Below are positions 53,616-60,692 of a stretch of 64,000 bases of DNA, piece after piece (within the stretch, counting starts at the first letter, position 1; each line of letters begins with the position of its first letter). A model generated the notes under the pieces. The model was not told where the DNA came from. It saw only the letters and a program-made list of their open reading frames with translations, and did not search any database. This stretch comes from JANQMX01 sp965247175. GTDB taxonomy: Bacteria; Pseudomonadota; Alphaproteobacteria; Kiloniellales; DSM-21159. The translations under genes were made by a program, and so were the position numbers. The stretch is from NCBI GenBank assembly GCA_965247175.1, contig OZ252006.1, positions 4,898,001 to 4,962,000 of the forward strand. Reading direction: 5' to 3'.

Positions 53616-53993
53616 ATGGATATCACCCCACGGGTAGCACCGGGACGCATGCTCATCGAGGGCTACGGCGAGGGTGGCTTTCAGGTTTCAGGAGAGCGTT
53701 ACAAGGGCTCGGTGATCGTGCTCCCCGAAGCCGTGCTGCCATGGGATGTGGCGGACTTCGCAGCATTCGGTGCCGACAGCCTGTCGCCGCTGATCGGGAA
53801 GCAAAGTGAGATCGACGTGCTGCTGCTCGGCTGCGGCCCGCAGATCGCGCTTCTGCCGCGTGCGTTGCGGGAGAGCTTGCGCGAGCAAGGGCTTGTGCCG
53901 GAACCCATGGACACCGGCGCGGCTTGCCGAACCTTCAACGTGCTGATCACCGAAGACCGCCGCGTGGCTGCCGCCCTCATCGCGGTGGCGTAA
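53616..53993 (+). CDS. Mth938-like (DUF498/NDUFAF3-related) protein
   Basis: A 125-residue single-domain protein of the Mth938/DUF498 family, whose mitochondrial member NDUFAF3 helps assemble complex I. Conserved stretches are GYGEGGFQVSGERYKGSVIVLP and LLLGCGPQIALLP. The secDF-DUF498-phytoene-synthase-like arrangement is typical of alphaproteobacteria, here split by RidA and sodB. Bacterial function is not established. Confidence 0.88.
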   Translation: MDITPRVAPGRMLIEGYGEGGFQVSGERYKGSVIVLPEAVLPWDVADFAAFGADSLSPLIGKQSEIDVLLLGCGPQIALLPRALRESLREQGLVPEPMDTGAACRTFNVLITEDRRVAAALIAVA

Positions 53994-53996
53994 GCC

Positions 53997-54416
53997 GTGG
54001 CCTTGGGCTTCACGGCGCCTGGGGTCTGGCAACCGCAGGGGCGCGGCTTCAACATGGGTGCCGTGCAGCACCAAGGTCACGTCATTCATTTCACTGGCCA
54101 AGTCGCCTGGGATGCGGACGAAGGCATTGTCGGCAAGGACGATGTCGAGGCGCAGACGCGGCAGTGCTTCAAGAACATCTTTGCGCTGCTGGCTGTCGTG
54201 GGCGGCCTTCCGAAGGATATCGTCTCGGTCACCACCTACTTTACCGACCGCGGTCAACTGCCCGCCATCCAGCGTGTGCGCACAGAGGTCTTCGATGCCG
54301 AAACCGCGCCGGTTAGCACGTCCGTCATGGTTGCCGGCCTTGGCCATGAGGACTTTCTCGTCGAATTGACGCCGATTGCCGTCGTGCCGGCGGAGCGTTT
54401 CGTGCCGCCAAAGTAG
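53997..54416 (+). CDS. RidA family protein without the key arginine
   Basis: A 139-residue YjgF/RidA-fold protein starting with GTG 3 bases after the preceding stop. FTGQVAWDADEGIVGKDDVEAQTRQ and the trimer core are conserved. RidA imine deaminases carry an Arg in the P-A-R-S segment; here it reads APVSTSVMVAGL, so the substrate-binding Arg is Ser and enamine/imine deaminase activity is unlikely. It probably belongs to one of the Rid4-7 type subgroups. Confidence 0.85.
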   Translation: MALGFTAPGVWQPQGRGFNMGAVQHQGHVIHFTGQVAWDADEGIVGKDDVEAQTRQCFKNIFALLAVVGGLPKDIVSVTTYFTDRGQLPAIQRVRTEVFDAETAPVSTSVMVAGLGHEDFLVELTPIAVVPAERFVPPK

Positions 54417-54439
54417 AAAGGGGGCCAGAGGCCCCCTTT
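54417..54439. terminator. Bidirectional terminator between the RidA gene and sodB
   Basis: Perfect 10-bp stem AAAGGGGGCC / GGCCCCCTTT with a 3-base loop, overlapping the RidA stop region. It lies between convergent genes, and A/T runs flank both sides. Confidence 0.8.
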
Positions 54440-54460
54440 GAAAAACGCGCTTCTGGTCAG

Positions 54461-55060
54461 CTAGGCCTTGGCCAAATTCGCTGCTGCGAAGTCCCAGTTG
54501 ACCAGATTGTCGAGGAAGGTCTCGACGAACTTGGGCCGTAGGTTTTGGTAATCCAGGTAGTAGGCATGCTCCCAGACGTCGACCGTGAAGAGCGGCGTCT
54601 GATTGGCGTTCACCAACGGGGTGTCCGCATCGTCGGTATTGACGATCTTCAGGCTGTCGCCTTCCTTGACCAGCCAGGTCCAGCCGCTGCCAAAGTTGCC
54701 GACCGCCGATGCGATGAACTGCTTCTTGAAGTCGTCGAGCGAACCGAAAGAGGCGTCGATCATGCTGGCCAGCTCGCCGCTCGGCGCGCCGCCGCCGCCC
54801 GGCTTCATGGAGTGCCAGAAGAAGGTGTGGTTCCAAATCTGAGCCGACTGATTGTAGAGGCCTTTGTTACCCGCCGAATGAGCGGCCGCGATGACTTCCT
54901 CGACGGTTTTGCCGTCCAGATCGGTGCCGGCGATCAACTCATTGGTTTTGTTGATGTAGGCGTTGTGGTGCTTGCCGTGATGGAAGCTGAGGGTGTTGGC
55001 CGAGTAGTACGGCTCGAGGGCATCTTGGGCGTAGGGCAGATCAGGCAGGGTGAACGCCAT
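54461..55060 (-). CDS. sodB: Fe-type superoxide dismutase
   Basis: A 199-residue cytosolic SOD converting superoxide to peroxide and oxygen. The metal ligands are in SFHHGKHHNAYI, AQIWNHTFFWHSM and DVWEHAYYLDYQN (Asp and His). AQIWNHTFFW and the GGGGAPSG loop favour iron. The ATG at 55060 follows GAGGAGAGAAC; the long upstream frame is not coding. It is on the minus strand between plus-strand genes. Confidence 0.96.
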   Translation of the reverse strand: MAFTLPDLPYAQDALEPYYSANTLSFHHGKHHNAYINKTNELIAGTDLDGKTVEEVIAAAHSAGNKGLYNQSAQIWNHTFFWHSMKPGGGGAPSGELASMIDASFGSLDDFKKQFIASAVGNFGSGWTWLVKEGDSLKIVNTDDADTPLVNANQTPLFTVDVWEHAYYLDYQNLRPKFVETFLDNLVNWDFAAANLAKA

Positions 55061-55243
55061 CGTTCTCTCCTCTTGGTCCTTGCGACATATCTTGTGATGA
55101 CTCGTGCCCGGTTGAGCCGGGCTACGAGAAAGGCGATATCTTGCTAGATAGGGGCTCTCGGTCGGAAAAGAAACGCTGCCGCCGATGGTCTGGTTCCCGC
55201 ACGAATCAGCGCACAATCCGAGAAGGGGGATAGCGCTCCGTCC

Positions 55244-56095
55244 ATGCCCAGACAAGGCTCGGATTCCTATTGCCGGGAGGAGGTCAAGCGGCACGACCGC
55301 GACCGCTATGTTACCGCGCTTTTCGCGCCGGCGGTCGAGCGCCGCGGTCTCTTCGCACTCTATGCCTTCAATCAGGAAGTGGCGCGCACGGCAGAGGTAG
55401 TCAGCGAGGCCATGCTTGGGGAAATCCGGCTGCAATGGTGGCGTGATGCCATCGATGAGATCTTTGCCGGCCGCCCGCGCGAGCACATGGTTGTACAGGA
55501 ACTGGCAGCACTCCAGGCCCGCGCTGAACTATCGCGACAGGACCTGGAGACCTTGCTCAGCGGCCGGGAGGCAGACCTCAGTCCTGACCCACCGGCCGAT
55601 CTAGAAAGTCTGGAGGACTATCTCACGGCCACCTCGTCGAGCCTTATGCGCCTGGCGCTACAGGCTTTGGGCGTGCAGGACGGTGAGCCGACAGATAGGA
55701 CCGCCCGCCATCTCGGCATTGGCTGGGGCATGACCGGCTTGCTCAGGGCAGCGCCCTTCCATGCGGTGCAAAAGCGCCTCTACTTTCCGCAGGACCATCT
55801 CTTCGCCGCTGGGGTCAAGCTTCCCGATCTCTTCGAGTTGCGTGGTTCCGACGCCATCGACGGGGTTGCCATGCGCCTCGCCAAGCGGGCCGACGAGCAT
55901 CTGGAGGAGGGAGGCAGGCTCGCCGCGAAACTACCCTCTCAGGCGCTGCCCGCGCTCCTGCCGGCCGTTCTTGCCCGGCGCTATCTCCAACGCCTGGAAA
56001 GGGCCGACTACAACGTGTTCGCTCCGGCCTTCCAGCAAATTCCACCCGGACGGATCTGGTGGCTGCTGCCGGCCGTGGTGCGCGGGCGCGTCTAG
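55244..56095 (+). CDS. Squalene/phytoene synthase-family protein, NDUFAF6-like
   Basis: A 283-residue isoprenoid-synthase-fold protein. EIRLQWWRDAIDEIFAG is the best conserved stretch. Neither Asp-rich DxxxD motif needed for prenyl diphosphate binding is present: the second region reads GMTGLLRAAPFHAVQKRLYFP where enzymes have LRDxxED. This matches the NDUFAF6 group, linked to complex I assembly in mitochondria, rather than carotenoid or squalene synthesis. It ends 2 bp from the convergent trmFO stop. Confidence 0.85.
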   Translation: MPRQGSDSYCREEVKRHDRDRYVTALFAPAVERRGLFALYAFNQEVARTAEVVSEAMLGEIRLQWWRDAIDEIFAGRPREHMVVQELAALQARAELSRQDLETLLSGREADLSPDPPADLESLEDYLTATSSSLMRLALQALGVQDGEPTDRTARHLGIGWGMTGLLRAAPFHAVQKRLYFPQDHLFAAGVKLPDLFELRGSDAIDGVAMRLAKRADEHLEEGGRLAAKLPSQALPALLPAVLARRYLQRLERADYNVFAPAFQQIPPGRIWWLLPAVVRGRV

Positions 56096-56097
56096 GC

Positions 56098-57492
56098 CTA
56101 TTCCGCGGCGGCGCGGTCTTCGCCCAGCCAAACCGCCAAGTCAGCCAGTGCGCGCTGTGCCATGGCCGGCTTCCGTTCGGCTTTCTTGAGGCGTTTGCGG
56201 CCCGGTTCCTTAGGGATCGGCGGTAGAAGCCCGAAGTTGATGTTCATGGGCTGAAAAGTCTCTGCCTGCGCACCACCGGTGATGTGGTTGAGGAGCGCGC
56301 CCAGCGCGGTCGTTGCAGGCGGTGGGGCTGTCTCGAAACCGAGCCGTTCGGCTGCCGCGAAGCGCCCGGCAATGAGACCGATGGCCGCCGACTCCACATA
56401 GCCCTCGACGCCGGTGATCTGACCGGCGAAACGCAGACGCGGCTGAGCCTTGAGGCGCAGCGCTCCGTCAAGCAGCCGTGGCGAGTTGATGAAGGTGTTG
56501 CGGTGCAGGCCGCCCAGGCGGGCAAACTCGGCCTTCTCCAGACCGGGAATGGTGCGGAAAACGCGCGCCTGCTCGCCGTACTTCAGCTTCGTCTGGAAAC
56601 CGACGAGGTTGTAGAGCGTGGCCAGGGCGTTGTCCTGGCGCAGCTGCACCACGGCGTGGGGCTGGGCACCCGTGCTCGGGTCGGTCAACCCGACCGGCTT
56701 CATGGGGCCGAAGCGTAGGGTTTCCCGGCCGCGCTCGGCCATCACTTCGATGGGCAGGCAGCCTTCGAAATAGGGGGTGTCTTCCCACTCCTTGAAGGCC
56801 GTCTTCTCCGCCGCCAGCAGGGCGTCGATGAAAGCCTCGTACTGCGCCTCGTCGAGCGGGCAGTTGATGTAGTCCTTGCCGCTGCCGCCGGGGCCGGGCT
56901 TGTCGTAGCGTGACTGATACCAGGCGCGGGAGAAGTCGACGCTCTCCGTGTAGACGATGGGCGCGATGGCATCGAAGAAGGCCAGCTGCTCTTCGCCGGT
57001 TAGAGCCAAAATGGCGTCAGTGAGGGCCGGAGAGGTCAATGGGCCTGTGGCTAGAATGACGCTGCCCCAATCCTCGGGCGGCAGACCGGCAACCTCCGTC
57101 CGATCGATGGTCACAAGAGGCTCGGCCTCCAGGGCTGCGGTGACAGCATCCGAGAAGTCGTCGCGGTCGACAGCGAGCGCTCCGCCAGCCGGCACCTTGT
57201 GGCGGTCACCGCAGGCCATGATCAGCGAGCCGCAGCGCCGCATCTCCTCGTGCAGTAGGCCGACGGCGTTGTTCATGGCGTCGTCGGAGCGGAAGGAGTT
57301 GGAGCAGACCAGTTCCGCCAAGCCGCCTGTCTTGTGGGCCGCGGTGGCGCGCTCGGGCCGCATCTCGTGCAGCACTGCCGGCACGCCGCTTCTGGCGATC
57401 TGCCAAGCGGCTTCGCTCCCCGCCAGTCCGCCGCCCACCACATGGACAGGCTCGATCGCCGTCCGACTCTCGTTTGTCGATATCTCGGTCAT
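56098..57492 (-). CDS. trmFO: Methylenetetrahydrofolate-tRNA uracil-5-methyltransferase
   Basis: A 464-residue FAD enzyme that makes m5U54 in tRNA using methylene-THF. The FAD motif VHVVGGGLAGSEAAWQ is near residue 18, and LVCSNSFRSDDAMNNAVGLL with its Cys and GLHRNTFINSP are characteristic. The ATG at 57492 follows GAAGGAAG. It is present in many alphaproteobacteria in place of TrmA. Confidence 0.96.
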   Translation of the reverse strand: MTEISTNESRTAIEPVHVVGGGLAGSEAAWQIARSGVPAVLHEMRPERATAAHKTGGLAELVCSNSFRSDDAMNNAVGLLHEEMRRCGSLIMACGDRHKVPAGGALAVDRDDFSDAVTAALEAEPLVTIDRTEVAGLPPEDWGSVILATGPLTSPALTDAILALTGEEQLAFFDAIAPIVYTESVDFSRAWYQSRYDKPGPGGSGKDYINCPLDEAQYEAFIDALLAAEKTAFKEWEDTPYFEGCLPIEVMAERGRETLRFGPMKPVGLTDPSTGAQPHAVVQLRQDNALATLYNLVGFQTKLKYGEQARVFRTIPGLEKAEFARLGGLHRNTFINSPRLLDGALRLKAQPRLRFAGQITGVEGYVESAAIGLIAGRFAAAERLGFETAPPPATTALGALLNHITGGAQAETFQPMNINFGLLPPIPKEPGRKRLKKAERKPAMAQRALADLAVWLGEDRAAAE

Positions 57493-57680
57493 CTTCCTTC
57501 TATCGGTGCTCGCGGCGCTGATCTCAAGTCCTGCGGTGATCAAGGCGCATCGCCGGCGCGGTAATCTCCTGGCAAGTTGAGGGCACTACTTTCCCGCGAT
57601 GCGGCCTGGATCTACAGAGCAGACAGGTGTTTAATCCGTTTGCGCTGATGGTGGAGGTCGTAGGATCGGGAGCGAAGATC

Positions 57681-58433
57681 GTGCGACGGTTTTGTAATTC
57701 CTTCTTTTTTATGCTGGCATTGGGGCTTCTGTCGGCCTGTGCCGCAGGCTTTGAGCAGCGCGCTGCTGATCGGGTCGATCAGGTCGTGCTGCGAGCTCCG
57801 GAACCGAGCGCGCTCATCTACTGCACCAACTACGGGTGTGAGGAGCAGCACCTCTTCTCGTTAAGCAACCGGCAGTGGGAGGGGATCAAGGCGCATTTCT
57901 TGGATGCGGACCGCAGCCCGGAGGAAGAGCGTCGCGCCATCGCCCAGGCGGCGGCGGACTACGAGCTCGCTGTCATGGCGCAGACTGGTACCAGTCCCGA
58001 CGTGGGCGGCACGCTGGTCGGTTATGGCCGGCCAGACCAGACCGACTGCATCGACGAGACCGCCAACATGGTGCAGTTCCTGGAGTTGTTGCAGCATCAG
58101 GGATTGCTGCTGCACCACCGGGTGGCGTCACCGGTGATGAAAGATCCTGTTGTCGAAGGCTGGTTTCATTTTTCGGCCACCGTCGCGGAAATCGAGGGTG
58201 GTGCGATTTGGAGCGTCGACTCCTGGTACTTCGACAGCGGCCATCCAGCCCTCGTTCTGCCGCTTGAGGTCTGGCGCGGTAACCTGGAACCGCTGGTTGC
58301 CTGCATGGCTCAAGAGCCCGGCGCGCTGCGCGAGCAGAACGCCTGCAAGACCAGCTACCCTGCGTTCACGGCTTCCTTGGTCGGCGCCACCTGGTCGGCG
58401 CAACCGGCATCGACACTACAGCCCAAGCAGTAG
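57681..58433 (+). CDS. Unknown lipoprotein with a possible Cys-His-Asp triad
   Basis: A 250-residue protein I do not recognise. The N-terminus has a basic start, a hydrophobic stretch (FFFMLALGLLSAC) and a lipobox with C20, so it is probably a lipoprotein. C123 (DQTDCIDETANM), H163 (GWFHFSATV) and D180 (WSVDSWYF) occur in the order and spacing of papain/transglutaminase-like cysteine peptidases (inference). The GTG start at 57681 follows GGAG; ATG starts at 57627 and 57648 are in frame. Its 3' end overlaps the convergent cyclase gene by 79 bases. Confidence 0.72.
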   Translation: MRRFCNSFFFMLALGLLSACAAGFEQRAADRVDQVVLRAPEPSALIYCTNYGCEEQHLFSLSNRQWEGIKAHFLDADRSPEEERRAIAQAAADYELAVMAQTGTSPDVGGTLVGYGRPDQTDCIDETANMVQFLELLQHQGLLLHHRVASPVMKDPVVEGWFHFSATVAEIEGGAIWSVDSWYFDSGHPALVLPLEVWRGNLEPLVACMAQEPGALREQNACKTSYPAFTASLVGATWSAQPASTLQPKQ

Positions 58434-59623
58434 GCTTCCTGTTCCTCTGCAAAACCCTTCAAGTTGAAGCGGCCTATCCGGCGATTGTCCCGGCAGGTGT
58501 AGTTGGCGGCGCAGGCCGACAGCACCAGCGGCGGATCGATTTCGCGCGTCAGGTCCTGTAGGCGGTCCACAAGGTTCACGTCGGAACCGATGACCGTGAA
58601 GTCGAGGCGGTTGTTGGCGCCGATGTTGCCATACATCATTTTGCCGTAGTGGATAGAGATGCCGCAGCGCAGAGGCCAAGAGGGGCACCTCTCATCGCGC
58701 AGGGCTTCGTTCAAGATATCGAGACTCTTGAGCGCTTCTTCCGCGGCAATGATGGCGCTGTTGACCGAGGCCTTGGGCGTATCTTTTCTAAAAATGGCGA
58801 GGGCCGCATCGCCGATGAACTTGAGGACTTCGCCGCCTTCCTGCTCCACCGGCTCGCAGATGGCGTCGAAGTAGCGGTTCAGAAGGTCGATGATGTGATC
58901 TCTCGGCAGAACGCTGCTGAGCGAGGAGAAGCTCCGCAAATCGCAGAGCCAGATCGCCGCCTCGATCTCGGTGCCCTGGCCACGGCGAATGTCTCCCGAC
59001 CAGACCCGTTGGCCGGCTTGGCTGCCGACGTAAGTATCGAGGAGCAGCCGTCCGGTGCGCTTGGTCTCGGTCAGCTCGACGCAGGCGCCGAAGGTTGGCA
59101 TGAGGGCATCAAAAATCGCGATGCAGAGATCACTGAAGCCCTCCGGCGCCTTGGTGGCAAAGCTGATCGCCATGCGCTCATGCTTGGCGAAGAAGAAGGG
59201 GCGGATCGTGTAGTCAGTGAAGCCGGCCTGTTTCAGGTCGGCCACAATGGGATAGTCCAGCGGGCAATCCGGGTCGCTCAGGCGGCGGCGCACTGTCTGC
59301 TTGTCCAGGATCACGGTCTTTACCGGGCTTTCCAGGAAAAGCGCGTTGTTGCGGATGCCATGTTCCCGATCGTGGATGACGGCGCCGCCTGCGTCCGACG
59401 TCCATAGCAGGGTCCGCGCTTCGAACTCGGGATGGAGCTGCCGGATATGCATCGTCGCCCGGTCGATCGGGATGCCGAGACCGAGCAACTCGGCGCAGAA
59501 CTGCCCGAAGAGGAGCTGTGTGCGGTGGAGATACTGGCGCGCATCGCCCACGAGCCAATCGACGACCGGCTGCACGGCGGCGCGTGCTTGCCGATCGACA
59601 TCCAATGCGGAACTGCCTTCCAT
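58355..59623 (-). CDS. Class III adenylate cyclase
   Basis: A 422-residue protein. The N-terminal 200 residues resemble the sensor region of cyclases with an FHIP/GAF-like alpha-beta fold but are not assigned. The C-terminal cyclase homology domain (about 215-400) has metal Asp D228 (WLCDLRSF) and D272 (KFIGDAALAIF), substrate Lys K268, and DFTVIGSDVNLVDRL. The Asp and Lys suggest ATP as substrate. The usual Gly after D272 is Ala. No transmembrane helix is seen. The stop overlaps the lipoprotein gene. Confidence 0.88.
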   Translation of the reverse strand: MEGSSALDVDRQARAAVQPVVDWLVGDARQYLHRTQLLFGQFCAELLGLGIPIDRATMHIRQLHPEFEARTLLWTSDAGGAVIHDREHGIRNNALFLESPVKTVILDKQTVRRRLSDPDCPLDYPIVADLKQAGFTDYTIRPFFFAKHERMAISFATKAPEGFSDLCIAIFDALMPTFGACVELTETKRTGRLLLDTYVGSQAGQRVWSGDIRRGQGTEIEAAIWLCDLRSFSSLSSVLPRDHIIDLLNRYFDAICEPVEQEGGEVLKFIGDAALAIFRKDTPKASVNSAIIAAEEALKSLDILNEALRDERCPSWPLRCGISIHYGKMMYGNIGANNRLDFTVIGSDVNLVDRLQDLTREIDPPLVLSACAANYTCRDNRRIGRFNLKGFAEEQEAYCLGCSVDAGCADQVAPTKEAVNAG

Positions 59624-59697
59624 GGAAGAAAGATGGCGCTTGGTGGGGTTTCCTACAAGACGCCGCTGTGATTGCCAGGGCAGACGATCTGACGCAG

Positions 59698-60687
59698 CTA
59701 GGCTGGGTTTGGGCTCGGCAATGCAGCGAGGCTGTCGGGTGCTACGTTGCCGCCGCAGACCAAGACGCCAAGGCGTTCGCCGGGTTGAGGCCGGTAGGCG
59801 CCGGACAGTAGGGCGGCCAAAGCTGTCGCGCCGCCCGGCTCGGCAGCGATCTGTAGGCCATGCCAGAGCCGAGCCATGGCTTCCTCGATGGCGCTGTCCT
59901 CGACCAACAGCGACTGTGCGACGTGCCGGCGGCAGGTTTCGAAGTTGAGCTGGCCGATGCTGCGGGCGCCCAGAGAGTCGGCGGCGAGAGACTCGACGGA
60001 GACGTCGACAGGGGCTCCGGCCTCCAGCGCGGCATGGAGCGCCCGAGAACCTTGGGGCTCGACGGCAATGACCTTAACGCGGCCTGAGAACCAGGCGGCG
60101 ACGCCGGAGATGAGGCCGCCCCCACCGACCGCGATCAGGACACTATCGAGGTCTGGAACCTGCTCTTCCCATTCCAAACCCAGGGTTCCCTGACCGGCCA
60201 CGGTCTCGGCGGCATCATAGGCGTGGATGCCGATGGCGCCGCTCTCCCGCTGGTGAGACTCGCAGGCAGCCAGCGCGTCGGCATAGCGGGCGCCGCCGAC
60301 ATGCAGTTCTGCGCCTGCGGCGCGGATCTTTGCGAGCTTAGCCGGGCTGGAAATCTCCGGCACGAAGATGTCGGCCGGATAGCCGAGCTTGTGCGCGGCA
60401 TAGGCGACCGCCGCCCCGTGATTGCCGCCCGAAGCAGCCGCAACACCGGCCGCCGGCACTTCGCGGCTCAACAGGTTGTTGAAGGCCCCGCGCGGCTTGA
60501 AGGAGCCCGCGTGCTGGAAGAGCTCAAGCTTGAGGGAAATAGGCGTATCGTGACCCAACTCGCTCCCGGCCAGGTTCATGACCGGTGTGCGCCGTACATG
60601 CGGTCGAATGCGCGCATGGGCCTCGCGGATATCGTCTGGCGTTATCGGAGAGGTCTTGGTGTTGCTTGCTGTGCCGTCTGGCGCCAT
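59698..60687 (-). CDS. Threonine/serine dehydratase family PLP enzyme
   Basis: A 329-residue fold-type II PLP enzyme. K64 in AGSFKPRGAFN binds PLP, SGGNHGAAVAYA is the phosphate-side Asn loop, and SVLIAVGGGGLISG is the glycine loop. It lacks the C-terminal ACT-like regulatory domain of IlvA, so it is the short catabolic type (threonine, serine or hydroxy-aspartate). It lies 5 bp downstream of uvrA on the same strand. Confidence 0.9.
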   Translation of the reverse strand: MAPDGTASNTKTSPITPDDIREAHARIRPHVRRTPVMNLAGSELGHDTPISLKLELFQHAGSFKPRGAFNNLLSREVPAAGVAAASGGNHGAAVAYAAHKLGYPADIFVPEISSPAKLAKIRAAGAELHVGGARYADALAACESHQRESGAIGIHAYDAAETVAGQGTLGLEWEEQVPDLDSVLIAVGGGGLISGVAAWFSGRVKVIAVEPQGSRALHAALEAGAPVDVSVESLAADSLGARSIGQLNFETCRRHVAQSLLVEDSAIEEAMARLWHGLQIAAEPGGATALAALLSGAYRPQPGERLGVLVCGGNVAPDSLAALPSPNPA

Positions 60688-60692
60688 CGGCC

